Shown here in pieces: positions 22,454 to 35,001 of a DNA stretch of 64,000 nucleotides. This stretch comes from Enterococcus quebecensis (GTDB lineage: Bacteria > Bacillota > Bacilli > Lactobacillales > Enterococcaceae): assembly GCF_001730365.1 (NCBI RefSeq), contig NZ_MIKB01000013.1, positions 186,001 to 250,000 of the forward strand, given 5' to 3'. A program made the translations under genes and the position numbers. The notes beneath the pieces were generated by a model that saw only the letters and a program-made list of their open reading frames with translations, was not told the origin of the DNA and did no database searches. How positions within the stretch are numbered: position 1 is the first letter of the stretch; each line of letters opens with the position of its first letter.

Positions 22454-23848
22454 TTAACCAACTGACCCTTCCATCTCATAACTAATCAATCGATTCAACT
22501 CAACCGCATACTCCATCGGCAATTCCTTCGTAAACGGCTCCACAAATCCCATAACAATCATCTCAGTCGCTTCAACCTCAGTCAAACCACGACTCATCAA
22601 GTAATAAAGCTGCTCTTCCGAAATTTTCGAAACCTTCGCTTCATGCTCCAACGCTACTTGACTGTTATGAATCTCATTAAACGGAATCGTATCCGATTTC
22701 GATTTATCATCCATAATGATCGTATCACACTCAATATGTGAAATCGAGCCAGCACTATCTTTCCCAAAGGTTACTTGACCACGGTAATTCACTTCGCCGC
22801 CGTCTTTTGCAATTGATTTAGAAACGATCGAACTTGATGTGTTTGGTGCGTTATGAATCATTTTCGCACCTGTATCTTGAATTTGGTTTTCCCCAGCAAA
22901 TGCAATTGAAAGCATTGTGCCGCGAGCGCCTTTTCCATCAAGATAAACACTTGGGTATTTCATCGTTGTTTTGGCACCTAAGTTACCATCAATCCACTCA
23001 ACTGTTGCGCCTTCGTAAGCTTTGGCACGTTTTGTTACCAAGTTATAAACGTTGTCCGACCAGTTTTGGATCGTTGTATAACGTGTATACGCATCTTTAT
23101 GGGTAAAGATCTCAACGATCGCAGCGTGTAGGCTATTGCTTGTATACGTAGGTGCTGTACAGCCTTCTACGTAGTGAACACTTGCGCCTTCATCCACGAT
23201 AATCAGTGTACGTTCAAATTGTCCTGTGTTTTCCGCATTGATACGGAAATATGTTTGTAATGGCACATCCACACGAACACCTTTTGGTACATAGATAAAC
23301 GTTCCACCAGACCAAACCGCTGAGTTTAATGCAGCTAATTTGTTATCTGTTGGTGGGACTAATTTTGCGAAGTATTTTTTGAATATATCTGGATACTCTT
23401 TCAACGCTGAATCTGTATCTGTAAAGATGATTCCTAATTTTTGGAATTCTTCTTTCATATTGTGGTAAACCACTTCTGATTCATATTGCGCTGAAGCTCC
23501 AGCTAGATACGCACGTTCTGCTTCTGGAATTCCGATTCTTTCAAAAGTTTCTTTGATTTTATCTGGTACATCATCCCAGTCACGAGCGGGTTTGTCGCTA
23601 GCTCTTTGGAAATATTTGATTTTTTCAAAATCGATATCAGATAAATCAGGTCCCCATTCTTGCATGGCCATTTTGTTGAATTGTTCCAATGATTTCAAAC
23701 GGAACTCTAACATCCATTCTGGTTCTTCTTTCTTACGTGAAATTTCTCTAACGACTTCCTCTGTTAGTCCATTTCCCGTACTGAAAATTGGTTTCACATC
23801 ATCATGAAAACCAAATTGATATTCTTCTAACTCAGGTACAGTACTCAA
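22454..23848 (-). CDS. sufB: Fe-S cluster scaffold protein SufB
   Basis: 464 residues, the normal length for Firmicute SufB. It forms the SufBCD scaffold on which Fe-S clusters are assembled from SufU/SufS sulfur. Recognisable segments: [62 protein letters not shown], and the C-terminal [20 protein letters not shown] shared with SufD. Last gene of the suf operon, separated from sufU by three 120-bp palindromic repeats. Confidence 0.97.
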   Translation of the reverse strand: MSTVPELEEYQFGFHDDVKPIFSTGNGLTEEVVREISRKKEEPEWMLEFRLKSLEQFNKMAMQEWGPDLSDIDFEKIKYFQRASDKPARDWDDVPDKIKETFERIGIPEAERAYLAGASAQYESEVVYHNMKEEFQKLGIIFTDTDSALKEYPDIFKKYFAKLVPPTDNKLAALNSAVWSGGTFIYVPKGVRVDVPLQTYFRINAENTGQFERTLIIVDEGASVHYVEGCTAPTYTSNSLHAAIVEIFTHKDAYTRYTTIQNWSDNVYNLVTKRAKAYEGATVEWIDGNLGAKTTMKYPSVYLDGKGARGTMLSIAFAGENQIQDTGAKMIHNAPNTSSSIVSKSIAKDGGEVNYRGQVTFGKDSAGSISHIECDTIIMDDKSKSDTIPFNEIHNSQVALEHEAKVSKISEEQLYYLMSRGLTEVEATEMIVMGFVEPFTKELPMEYAVELNRLISYEMEGSVG

Positions 23849-23867
23849 ATTATCTCACGTCCTTTTC

Positions 23868-24227
23868 TTAGGTTGAGAATCAAGCGTTTAGGTTCGAGCT
23901 GTTGGACTAAAATAAGCACAATCCGTTTTTTTAGATTTTGATTATTTTAGGAAACAGCCGAGAACCTGCTTGACTTCTCACTGATTGGTTTAGGTTGAGA
24001 ATCAGGTGTTTTGATTTGAGCAACTGGAGCTAGCAGCTTTAAATCCGCTTTTTGGATTAAAAGATGATAGGGAAGTTGCCGAAAATCAGCCTGATTTCTC
24101 ACTGATTACTTAGGTTGAGAATCAGGCGGTTAGGTTCGAGCTGTTGGACTAAAATAAGCACAATCCGTTTTTTGGATTTTGATTATTTTGGGAAATAGCC
24201 GAGAACCTGCTTGACTTCTCACCGATT
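23868..24227. repeat. Three tandem ~120-bp palindromic units between sufU and sufB
   Basis: Units at about 23868-23989, 23990-24109 and 24110-24227, each starting TTAGGTTGAGAATCA. Units 1 and 3 are nearly identical, unit 2 is diverged. Each folds into one long imperfect hairpin: GAGAA..CAAGC with GCTTG..TTCTC, GGTTCGAGCTGTT with AACAGCCGAGAACC, CTAAAATAA with TTATTTTAG, apex around GCACAATCCG. No coding frame. May reduce readthrough or protect sufU mRNA ends. Confidence 0.8.
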
Positions 24228-24237
24228 CAATTTATTC

Positions 24238-27210
<2,973 letters not shown>

Positions 27211-27224
27211 TTATCTTGTCCTCC

Positions 27225-27995
27225 TTATGCTTCTTCTTTGTATTCGATACCTAATTCTTGGCTGATTCCAGCATAGCCTTCTGCTTCTAAACGTTTTGCT
27301 AGTTCGGCACCGCCAGTTTTAACCACACGGCCTTCCATCATGATATGCACAACATCTGGTGTAATGTAGTTTAATAGACGTTGGTAGTGAGTGATGATTA
27401 ACGCACCAAAGTTTTCACCGCGCATTTCGTTTACGCCTTTTGACACAACTTTCAATGCATCGATATCTAGACCAGAATCGATTTCATCTAAAATCGCAAA
27501 TGTTGGTTCCAACATCAATAATTGTAGGATTTCGTTACGTTTTTTCTCCCCACCAGAGAAGCCTTCGTTTAAGTAACGTTCAGCCATTTCTTCGGGCATA
27601 TTTAAAAGTTCCATTTTTTTATCTAATTTTTTAATGAATTCCATTACTGAAATTTTGTCATCTTCGCCACGTTTGGCATTGATTGCCGCACGCATGAATT
27701 CAGCATTTGTAATTCCTGGAATTTCACTTGGGTATTGCATGGCAAGGAATAAACCTAAACGGGCACGTTCGTCCACTTCAAGGTCTAAAACATTTTCTCC
27801 GTCAAACAAGATTTCGCCTTCTGTGACTTCGTAATTAGGATTTCCCATGATCGCAGCTGATAAAGTAGATTTACCTGTTCCGTTTGGCCCCATGATTGCG
27901 TGGATTTCACCTGTTTTCATTGTCAGGTTCACACCTTTTAAAATCTTTTTATCTTCGATTGATACGTGTAAATTTTTAATTTCTAAAACGGACAT
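27225..27995 (-). CDS. sufC: Fe-S assembly ATPase SufC
   Basis: 256 residues. ABC-type ATPase driving the SufBCD complex. Walker A GPNGTGKSTL, signature FSGGEKKRNEIL, Walker B FAILDEIDSGLD. Start at the ATG with TTGGAGGG at 8 bases (MSVLEIKNLHV); the 14-codon extension upstream has no ribosome-binding site and runs into the promoter. First gene of the suf operon. Confidence 0.96.
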   Translation of the reverse strand: MSVLEIKNLHVSIEDKKILKGVNLTMKTGEIHAIMGPNGTGKSTLSAAIMGNPNYEVTEGEILFDGENVLDLEVDERARLGLFLAMQYPSEIPGITNAEFMRAAINAKRGEDDKISVMEFIKKLDKKMELLNMPEEMAERYLNEGFSGGEKKRNEILQLLMLEPTFAILDEIDSGLDIDALKVVSKGVNEMRGENFGALIITHYQRLLNYITPDVVHIMMEGRVVKTGGAELAKRLEAEGYAGISQELGIEYKEEA

Positions 27996-28016
27996 GTACA
28001 ATTCCCTCCAACTTAA

Positions 28017-28072
28017 AATAATTATTATCGTTCTCATTCATTTTAGCCTAATTGAGAATGATAAGCAATCTC
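28017..28072 (-). promoter_or_regulatory. suf promoter with two Fur-like boxes
   Basis: Promoter on the minus strand: -35 TTGCTT (28063-28068), 17-base spacer, -10 TAAAAT (28040-28045). GAGAATGATAAGCAATCTC (28054-28072) overlaps the -35 and its relative at 28017-28035 lies just after the -10. By my count each matches the 19-base Fur consensus at about 15 positions. Iron-responsive repression of suf is likely. PerR-type recognition is an alternative. Confidence 0.6.
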
Positions 28073-28332
28073 TTTGCTAGAATAATTCTTGTTTAAACTA
28101 GGTTTTCTTTGTGAAAAAATGGACTTGTTTAGAATCTTTCTAAATTGACTATTGTTCTTCTATCTTCCTAATTCATTCTAATTCTTGCGTTTTATTTGTT
28201 AAAATTAATTTTTCCGTCAATATATAGAAACTTTATTAACGTTTACTCACACTTTTTGATTTCCAGTTTCCATTGTGAGATAATTTACAATGATTTTAGA
28301 ATTGTTTTTACAAATGGAAAAGAGGTCTTTTA

Positions 28333-29271
28333 ATGTCTAAAAAGGGAATTATCATCGTCAATCTGGGTACACCAGATAAACCAGAAACCAAGGAAGTTAG
28401 AGCTTATCTGAAACGTTTTTTAGGTGATAAACGGGTGATTGATACCCACCGTTTGATTTGGCTACCTATTTTACATGGAATTATTTTACGAACTAGACCT
28501 AAAAAGTCAGCCGCCTTGTACCAGAAAATCTGGCAAGAAGATGGTTCACCTTTACTTATCTATACCCAATCACAAACTAAACAATTACAAGAACGCTTCC
28601 CAAATCATGTAGTTCGCTATGCAATGTCTTATAGCCAACCATTGATTCCGGAAGTACTAAAAGAAATGCAGGATTTGGGTGTTACTGATTTAACGATCAT
28701 CCCGCTTTATCCCCAATACTCAACAACAACAACTGCTCCGATTTTTGATGAAGTAGCTAAATTTTATTTGAAAGCTGAATCTATACCTAGCTTACATTTT
28801 ATTCAATCATTTTATGATGAGCCCTTATATATTGAAGCATTAGCTAATCAAATCAAAAATGCCTTGGAAGAAAAGCCGATCGATAAAATTGTTTTTTCTT
28901 ATCACGGGATTCCAGTTTCTTATGTGAAAAAAGGGGATCATTATTTAGAACACTGTAACCAAACAACACAAGCTGTAATGAAACAAGTCGGTGAAGTTCC
29001 TTTCATCAGCACGTTCCAATCAAAATTTGGCCCCGCTGAATGGCTAACTCCTGCTACTGATCAAACGTTAAAAGAGCTACCTAAACAAGGGGCTAAAAAT
29101 ATTTTGATCATCACACCAGGATTCGTTTCAGATTGTTTAGAAACAGTAGAAGAAATTGAACAAGAAAATTACGAGTATTTTATGGAAAATGGCGGTGAAC
29201 ATTTCCATTACATTCACCCATTTAATGCTGATCCGGTTTTTGTTGATATTTTGGAAAGCCTCATAGACTAA
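28333..29271 (+). CDS. hemH: Ferrochelatase (coproporphyrin III type)
   Basis: 312 residues, length of Gram-positive ferrochelatases that insert iron into coproporphyrin III. Active-site His in FSYHGIPVSYVKKGDHY and the acidic FVSDCLETVEEIEQEN motif are present. No other heme-biosynthesis gene is in the window, as expected for an Enterococcus that keeps only this enzyme. A -35 TTGATT and -10 GATAAT with 17-base spacing lie upstream (about 28258-28286). Divergent from suf. Confidence 0.93.
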   Translation: MSKKGIIIVNLGTPDKPETKEVRAYLKRFLGDKRVIDTHRLIWLPILHGIILRTRPKKSAALYQKIWQEDGSPLLIYTQSQTKQLQERFPNHVVRYAMSYSQPLIPEVLKEMQDLGVTDLTIIPLYPQYSTTTTAPIFDEVAKFYLKAESIPSLHFIQSFYDEPLYIEALANQIKNALEEKPIDKIVFSYHGIPVSYVKKGDHYLEHCNQTTQAVMKQVGEVPFISTFQSKFGPAEWLTPATDQTLKELPKQGAKNILIITPGFVSDCLETVEEIEQENYEYFMENGGEHFHYIHPFNADPVFVDILESLID

Positions 29272-29295
29272 AATACTTATTACTTAATGACAAAA

Positions 29296-29335
29296 AATAC
29301 TCTATAAAACCAAAAAAATGGTTTTATAGAGTATT
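29296..29335. terminator. Bidirectional terminator between hemH and metQ
   Basis: AATACTCTATAAAACCA pairs with its exact complement around an A-rich loop; T-runs on both strands. Serves the convergent hemH and met operons. Confidence 0.85.
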
Positions 29336-29349
29336 TTTTATTCTTTAAT

Positions 29350-30165
29350 TTATTTTACTGGTGTAATTGAACCATTCCACTTTTCTAAAATCCAATCTTG
29401 TATTTCTTTACTTTGTAGTGCAGACACTAATTTCTTTACACTCTCTTTGTCTTTATCTTCTTCACGCACTGCAATAATATTTGCAAACGGAGAATTTTCT
29501 TTTTCTATTAAAACGGCATCTTCTTTAGGTTCCAAACCTGCTTGATACGCAAAATTTGCATTAATAGCAACTAAATCTCCTTCTTCATTTTGATACGTAG
29601 TTGCAAGTAATTCTGGATTAACATCATGAACAAATTTTAAATTTTTAGGATTTTTTTCAATATCGTCAAAAGTTGCTGTAGCTAAATTCACACCACTCTT
29701 AACTTCAACTAGTCCTGCATCTTGTAGAATTGTGATGATTCTACCCCAATCAGATTTTGAATTAGACGTAATAATAGTTGCACCGTCTTTCAATTCTTTA
29801 ATGTCTTTAATTTTTTTAGAATATAAGCCCATTAACTCAATGTGAATTTTACCAGCATTTGCAAACTTATACCCATTATCTTTGACTTGCTCATTAAAAT
29901 ATTGAATGTGTTGAAAATAGTTCGCATCTATTTCTCCTTCAGCTAAAGACTTGTTTGGTAGAATGTAATCACTAAATTTAACAATCTCCAAATCAATCCC
30001 TTCTTTTTTCAATATTGGTTTGACCTGTTCTAAAATTTCTGCATGGGGTGTTGGTGAAGCCCCAACTTTTAATACTGTATCATCTTTTTTGGTTGAACCG
30101 CCACATGCAGCTAAACCAAGAGTTAAAGCAACAACCGCCGCAAATCCAATTAGTTTCTTTTTCAT
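29350..30165 (-). CDS. metQ: Methionine ABC transporter, substrate-binding lipoprotein
   Basis: 271 residues. Signal peptide with lipobox LAAC at about 18-21, followed by the NlpA/MetQ fold (VKPILKKEGIDLEIVKFSDY, EGEIDANYFQHIQYFN). Binds methionine outside the membrane for MetNP. GGAGG lies 7 bases before the ATG. Last gene of metNPQ. Confidence 0.93.
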   Translation of the reverse strand: MKKKLIGFAAVVALTLGLAACGGSTKKDDTVLKVGASPTPHAEILEQVKPILKKEGIDLEIVKFSDYILPNKSLAEGEIDANYFQHIQYFNEQVKDNGYKFANAGKIHIELMGLYSKKIKDIKELKDGATIITSNSKSDWGRIITILQDAGLVEVKSGVNLATATFDDIEKNPKNLKFVHDVNPELLATTYQNEEGDLVAINANFAYQAGLEPKEDAVLIEKENSPFANIIAVREEDKDKESVKKLVSALQSKEIQDWILEKWNGSITPVK

Positions 30166-30185
30166 AAAAAATCCTCCGTCTCTAT

Positions 30186-30872
30186 TTATCTTTTATCTGT
30201 TCTTTTGGCAAAGAAATCTCCTAACCCTTGAACAATAAATACAATAACTAAAATAATAAGTGTTGCAACTAAAGTCACCGTAAGATTACCTAACTGATAG
30301 CCTTCTTGCCACGCTAAACCACCTAATCCGCCAGCACCAATTGCTCCAGCCATCGCCGTATAACCGATCATCGAAACACTTGTTACTGTCAGCCCTGAAA
30401 TTAATGCTGGAATACTTTCAGGAATTAAAACTTTCCAAATCACTTGCCAATAATTAGCGCCCATAGCTTCGGCAGCCTCTAGAACCCCCGCATCTACTTC
30501 ACGAAATGCAATTTCTACTAAACGAGCATAAAATGGAGCTGCTGATAAAACTAATGCAGGTATAGCCGCAGTTGCCCCAAGCATCGTCCCAACAATCATT
30601 TTTGTAAAAGGAATGATCAACACCATTAAAATCATAAAAGGTGTGGATCGAAAAATATTACTGATTAGCGAAATTACTGTGTACAAGATTTTAGCATACG
30701 TAGCTTCTTTCCTACGAGTAGTATATAGCAATAATCCTAATAATAACCCAATGACTAAAACAAATATCATTGAAATTAAAGTCATATACAATGTATCAAA
30801 AAATGCTTTTTGCATCGTTTCAACATTGATTTCCTCAAAATTGAAATACGTTTCTGAAAAACTTTTATTCAT
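30186..30872 (-). CDS. metP: Methionine ABC transporter permease
   Basis: 228 residues with five membrane segments. The EAA loop EAAEAMGANYWQVIWKVLIP contacts the ATPase. Overlaps metN by 8 bases; GGAGGT precedes its ATG. Called MetI in other species. Confidence 0.92.
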   Translation of the reverse strand: MNKSFSETYFNFEEINVETMQKAFFDTLYMTLISMIFVLVIGLLLGLLLYTTRRKEATYAKILYTVISLISNIFRSTPFMILMVLIIPFTKMIVGTMLGATAAIPALVLSAAPFYARLVEIAFREVDAGVLEAAEAMGANYWQVIWKVLIPESIPALISGLTVTSVSMIGYTAMAGAIGAGGLGGLAWQEGYQLGNLTVTLVATLIILVIVFIVQGLGDFFAKRTDKR

Positions 30873-31899
30873 GAGTGAGCACCTCCACTCCTAACTCCCG
30901 TTTTTTAAAAAATTCAATCGCTCGTTCAACTTCAACAGGTTCTCCAAGTAAAATCACAGTAAGTGTTCCAAACGATCCTTCTTTTGTTTGCTTGACATCA
31001 CCATGTAAAATTGAAATATCAATATTGAATTCACGAATGGCTTGAGAAATGACAGGTTCATTTGTACTTTCATTATCAAAATGTAATCCTAAAATTTTAC
31101 TGTTTGGATTTTCTTTAATCAATTCTTCCAACAATTCTTCTGTGTCTTCTCTTGGTTCAAGTTCTTGTTGAACAAAACGTTTCGTCACAGCTTGCTTAGG
31201 GTTTCTAAAGACCTCTAAAACGTCGCCTTCTTCAACGATTTGACCAAGTTCCATTACAGCAACTTTATTACAAATCTTGCGAATAACATGCATTTCATGA
31301 GTAATCAATACAATCGTTAAGTTTAATGTTTTATTGATTTCTAACAACAGATCCAGTACTTCATCTGTCGTTTGTGGATCCAAAGCACTAGTTGCTTCAT
31401 CACACAAAAGAATTTCTGGGTTGTTGGCTAATGCCCGAGCAATCCCCACACGTTGCTTTTGACCACCAGATAATTGACTTGGATAAGCATCTCCTCGGCC
31501 TTCCAAACCAACTAAGGTTAAAAGTTCTTGTGCTCGTTCTTTTCTCATATTCTTTGGGACATTCGCTAATTCTAAAGGCAACATGATGTTTTCCAAAATT
31601 GTTCTTGACCATAATAGGTTAAAGTGCTGGAAGATCATGCCGATTTTCTTACGAAACTGACGTAGATCTCGGTTAGCCATCTGAGCAATATTTTGACCTT
31701 GAATGATGACTTCTCCTTGTGTTGGTAATTCTAAACCGTTCAATAAACGGACTAAGGTACTTTTTCCTGCGCCGGAATAACCAACAATGCCGTAGATATC
31801 TCCTTGGTTAACAGTTAAAGAAATGTCATTAACTGCCGTTACTTGTCCGCTTTTGCCGGAAAATTGTTTTTTTACGTGTTGAAGTTCGATTAGAGGCAT
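30865..31899 (-). CDS. metN: Methionine ABC transporter ATPase
   Basis: 344 residues. Walker A GYSGAGKSTLVRL, signature LSGGQKQRVGIARAL, Walker B LLCDEATSALDP, and a C-terminal NIL domain (from about 270) that senses methionine. CGGAGGG precedes the ATG. Expression is expected to be controlled by the T-box upstream. Confidence 0.95.
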   Translation of the reverse strand: MPLIELQHVKKQFSGKSGQVTAVNDISLTVNQGDIYGIVGYSGAGKSTLVRLLNGLELPTQGEVIIQGQNIAQMANRDLRQFRKKIGMIFQHFNLLWSRTILENIMLPLELANVPKNMRKERAQELLTLVGLEGRGDAYPSQLSGGQKQRVGIARALANNPEILLCDEATSALDPQTTDEVLDLLLEINKTLNLTIVLITHEMHVIRKICNKVAVMELGQIVEEGDVLEVFRNPKQAVTKRFVQQELEPREDTEELLEELIKENPNSKILGLHFDNESTNEPVISQAIREFNIDISILHGDVKQTKEGSFGTLTVILLGEPVEVERAIEFFKKRELGVEVLTHE

Positions 31900-32066
31900 T
31901 TTCTTCCCTCCGCTTTCTTTTGTTTTGCTTCTTTTTTATTATACTACATGGTTTGTATTCTGTTGTGAAATAATCGATAGATTAATTTTTTTATCTATAA
32001 TCTGGCAATTATTTCACCAAGCACTGTTCAACATCCATTTACTTTACAAATTGTGTTGAACATGCA

Positions 32067-32350
32067 AAAAGCTTCCGCCCTATGTCATTAATCTGACAAA
32101 AGGACGAAAGCTTGTCTTTCGTGTTACCACCTTGATTTACTATTATTTCACAATAATAGCCTTATACAGTACTTGAACTTCGTATACTGTTGTGCTGTAA
32201 CGGGCACTCCCGTAATAAGTTCACATCCGCTCACTTATTCCGCTCAAAGACCATCTTCCATCTCAATCGTGTTACCCATTTTCAGCAAACAGGGCTCTCT
32301 TCAAACAGTTTTGACATGTACTCTTCTTTTCAAAGCTTTCACTTTATATT
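32067..32350 (-). promoter_or_regulatory. T-box leader (methionine) controlling metNPQ
   Basis: Transcribed on the minus strand. GAGAGCC..TTTGCTGAAAATGGG is the T-box stem I hallmark; GGTGGTAACACG (32121-32132) is the tRNA-acceptor-binding T-box sequence. The terminator AAGCTTTCGTCC with GGGCGGAAGCTT and T-run lies at 32067-32113. AUG triplets follow GATTGAG in the specifier region, which suits uncharged tRNA-Met. Low methionyl-tRNA would favour antitermination and transporter synthesis. From 32066 to 31900 the leader continues to metN with nothing else visible. Confidence 0.88.
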
Positions 32351-32356
32351 GATGAA

Positions 32357-32385
32357 ATTATAGCAACATCCAAATGCCTTGTCAA
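32357..32385 (-). promoter_or_regulatory. Consensus sigma-A promoter of the T-box/met operon
   Basis: On the minus strand TTGACA, 17 bases, TATAAT: a perfect consensus. It starts 7 bases after the gcvH-like stop codon, so the met operon is independent of the upstream genes. Confidence 0.9.
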
Positions 32386-32391
32386 TGATTT

Positions 32392-32727
32392 TTACGCTTG
32401 TTCCAATTCTTCTTCATTCACATTTGTTAAAATGGCGATCCAAGCATTGTTTTGATCTGTGTCATCTAAAAGACTAGGATTATTTTCTGCTGCTTCATTT
32501 ATAGCAACAATCGTTCCACTGACTGGTGAACTAAATTCACTGACAGCTTTTTCAGCTTCCAATTCAATCAGTGAATCACCTTTTTCCAATGTTTGACCAA
32601 CTTTTGGCATTGTTGCAAAAGTAATATTTCCTAAATCTTCTTGGGCCTCATTTGTCAAACCAATTTTATAGCCCTCACTTGTTTTTAAGAGCCATAAACT
32701 ATCAATAATCTTTAATTCTTCAGCCAT
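32392..32727 (-). CDS. GcvH-like lipoyl-domain protein
   Basis: 111 residues, a lipoyl/H-protein domain. The modified Lys lies in ELEAEKAVSEFSSPVSG (GcvH usually ESVKAVSE). No glycine-cleavage gene lies nearby; in such organisms GcvH acts mainly as a lipoate relay. Overlaps the Spx/ArsC-like gene at its start. Confidence 0.85.
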   Translation of the reverse strand: MAEELKIIDSLWLLKTSEGYKIGLTNEAQEDLGNITFATMPKVGQTLEKGDSLIELEAEKAVSEFSSPVSGTIVAINEAAENNPSLLDDTDQNNAWIAILTNVNEEELEQA

Positions 32728-33083
32728 TATTTAATAGCTCCTTCATAATCAGATTCTTTAAATCCGTTTGCTAAAAATTGGTCTCCCTTAACAAAAATCG
32801 GACGTTTGATCAACATACCGTCAGTCGCTAGTAATTCACTTGCTTCTTTGATTGAAAAATCATTGACTTTGTCTTTCAAACCTTGCTCTCTATAGCGGAT
32901 ACCACTTGTATTAAAGAAGCGGCGAACTGGCAAATCACTTTGTTCCATCCAACTTGCTAATTGTTTCGCTGTTGGAGGATTTTCGATCATATCAATCGTT
33001 TCGTATTTCACTTGATGCTCATCTAACCAAACCTTTGCTTTTTTACAAGTTGAACATTTGGGATACCAGAAAAATGTATACAT
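32727..33083 (-). CDS. ArsC/Spx-family protein (YffB-like)
   Basis: 118 residues of the arsenate reductase/Spx fold. CSTC at residues 10-13 and the cis-Pro region RPIFVKGD near the end. The RPI segment and lack of RNA-polymerase-contact features favour a YffB/ArsC-like redox protein over Spx. Between rodA and the lipoyl protein in one operon. Confidence 0.8.
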   Translation of the reverse strand: MYTFFWYPKCSTCKKAKVWLDEHQVKYETIDMIENPPTAKQLASWMEQSDLPVRRFFNTSGIRYREQGLKDKVNDFSIKEASELLATDGMLIKRPIFVKGDQFLANGFKESDYEGAIK

Positions 33084-33101
33084 TTAAACGCCTTCTTTCA
33101 A

Positions 33102-34286
33102 TTAATATTCTTTAATTGTTGCTTCTTTTTGATACTTCATTGACATAATTAATCCTACTCCAAGCATATTGCCCAAGACCGAAGAACCACCTTGGCTGAT
33201 AAATGGCAACGGAATCCCTGTTAAAGGTAAAAGTCCAATATTAGCACCAATATTCTCAAATACATGGAATAAAATCATCATAATAATCCCAGTTGCAATA
33301 TAAGAATAAAACTCATTATTTGTGTCAAAACAAACACGAATCATGCGGTAAATCAAGATAAAGTATAGCAAAATGATAAAGCAACCGCCAATAAAACCAA
33401 AGTTTTCTCCTACAACGGTAAAGATCATATCAGATTCTCTTACAGGGACATAAACATCACTTACATTAAATCCTTTACCGAATAAGCCTCCTGAACCAAT
33501 TGCTGTTAATGCCAATGCAGGTTGTTGAGAACGATTAGGATCATGATGGAAAGGTTTCATCCATAAATCGATTCGGTCAAACTGATAAGGTTTAAATCCA
33601 ACAGAATAAAGAAAATCACGTCCCGCAGTTGTTGTCACTAAATAGATCGTCCCAGCGCCTATCAGAATCGCCACTAAAAATGTCGGTATAATAATCTTCC
33701 AGGAAATACCAGACATCAAAAATACACCGCCGAAAATAGCAAGAAAGACTAACATCGTTCCAAAATCATCTTGTAATAATATTAGAATGATAACCGGCAT
33801 TGTAACTAAAAGCATCTTACCAATCAACCAAAAATCCGATTTTAATGTCCGATTGACATTCTTCACATTATGCAAGGTCACAACATAAGCCAACATCAAG
33901 ATAAATGCAATTTTCATTAATTCTGAAGGCTGAAACGTTGTCCCTCCGAAACTGATCCAGTTTTTAGAACCAGTCTGAGCTTCAAGATAGGGGTCATAAA
34001 ACTTTAACAATAGCCCCATCATAATCAATCCGATTACATAAAAAACAGGGGTTAGCCGCCAAAGCAACTTGGAATTAAAGTGCATCACAACCACAATACT
34101 CGCACCACCTACCAAATACCATAACCCTTGTTTAAACAACATAGGCACAATATCTGGTCGAAGCGGGTCATTACTTAATGCTACATATAGTGAAAGTATT
34201 CCAATAATCGAAAGAAGAAACACGGGTAAAATCACACCGTAATCAATTCTGTTATCTAAACTATTTCTTAATTTATTTTTATTCAT
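33102..34286 (-). CDS. rodA: SEDS glycosyltransferase RodA/FtsW family
   Basis: 394 residues, about 10 membrane segments. SEDS peptidoglycan polymerase; SGGTTFQPSE-like segment (WISFGGTTFQPSELMKIA), and the C-terminal PLPFISQGGSSVL are family signatures. The RodA/elongation type fits better than FtsW by the short termini. Followed by the ArsC-like and lipoyl genes. Confidence 0.88.
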   Translation of the reverse strand: MNKNKLRNSLDNRIDYGVILPVFLLSIIGILSLYVALSNDPLRPDIVPMLFKQGLWYLVGGASIVVVMHFNSKLLWRLTPVFYVIGLIMMGLLLKFYDPYLEAQTGSKNWISFGGTTFQPSELMKIAFILMLAYVVTLHNVKNVNRTLKSDFWLIGKMLLVTMPVIILILLQDDFGTMLVFLAIFGGVFLMSGISWKIIIPTFLVAILIGAGTIYLVTTTAGRDFLYSVGFKPYQFDRIDLWMKPFHHDPNRSQQPALALTAIGSGGLFGKGFNVSDVYVPVRESDMIFTVVGENFGFIGGCFIILLYFILIYRMIRVCFDTNNEFYSYIATGIIMMILFHVFENIGANIGLLPLTGIPLPFISQGGSSVLGNMLGVGLIMSMKYQKEATIKEY

Positions 34287-34456
34287 TCGTCATCCCTTTT
34301 CCTTAAATCATACGCCTTTTATTATAACTTTCAATAGAAAGAAAAGAAAGTATAGACTGGATGATTTTGGAAAAACTTTAGGTAATTGACAAAAATCCGC
34401 CTAATCTATCTTTATCTAGATTAAAATACTAAAGTTTTATATTTTCCAGATAGAAA

Positions 34457-34500
34457 AATAAGGCGTATTTCACAAAATTCATTATGAAATACGCCTTATT
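34457..34500. terminator. Terminator between the tail module and rodA
   Basis: AATAAGGCGTATTTCA pairs with its exact complement around a 12-base loop. Lies 14 bases after the last tail gene on the minus strand. Marks the left boundary of the phage-derived module. Confidence 0.8.
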
Positions 34501-34513
34501 AATTCTCGCTGTA

Positions 34514-34984
34514 TTAAGCAATTCTGACCCAAATATAAACAGTTTTATATGGTTGTAGATTGTTCGCTAAATCAGTATAACCTGCAAGTCTAGTTCCTAA
34601 TTTAAATTCTTCATTATTAGCTAATGCTTTAAAATCGACCGCTTTGGTAGTACCTTTATATGCTGGTATTTCTCCAATACTATTATTAGCCAAAACAGAG
34701 CCTGAGATTTGCAATTGAGCATACCCTTGACTTAATCCATGGATATGTTCCTTCTTACCACCTATTTTCCCTGCAGTGAAATCACTATCTCCCTCATCTA
34801 CTCCCACTAATACTTTTCCTTTAATTCGTTCCCAAGTTCCACCAAATAAAGTTGATGGATCACTATCATTTACACTTTGAAATACACTGCCTACTGGATA
34901 CAATGCTTTTGCTAAGATAGAGAAATTCTCCTGAATCGCTTCCGCTCCGTTTTCCATTCCTCTATAAATTTTTTCTAAATCCAT
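34514..34984 (-). CDS. Phage baseplate/tail fibre-type protein
   Basis: 156 residues. The central YPVGSVFQSVNDSDPSTLFGG and TWERIKGKVLVGVD pattern is the common baseplate/tail fibre structural domain (PxGS..G.WE.i.gr.lvG) of phage receptor-binding assemblies. The C-terminus YKTVYIWVRIA is typical. Last gene of the tail module; small for a receptor-binding protein. Confidence 0.75.
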   Translation of the reverse strand: MDLEKIYRGMENGAEAIQENFSILAKALYPVGSVFQSVNDSDPSTLFGGTWERIKGKVLVGVDEGDSDFTAGKIGGKKEHIHGLSQGYAQLQISGSVLANNSIGEIPAYKGTTKAVDFKALANNEEFKLGTRLAGYTDLANNLQPYKTVYIWVRIA

Positions 34985-35001
34985 ATTTTTTTCCTCCTTT
35001 T

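Noticed and set aside
23868-24227. Small ORF or CRISPR in the suf spacer
   Set aside because: Three self-complementary units without spacers; no frame with a ribosome-binding site.
32067-32350. SAM (S-box) riboswitch upstream of metN
   Set aside because: The stem I hallmark, GGTGGTAACACG and terminator arrangement fit a T-box; no S-box core seen.
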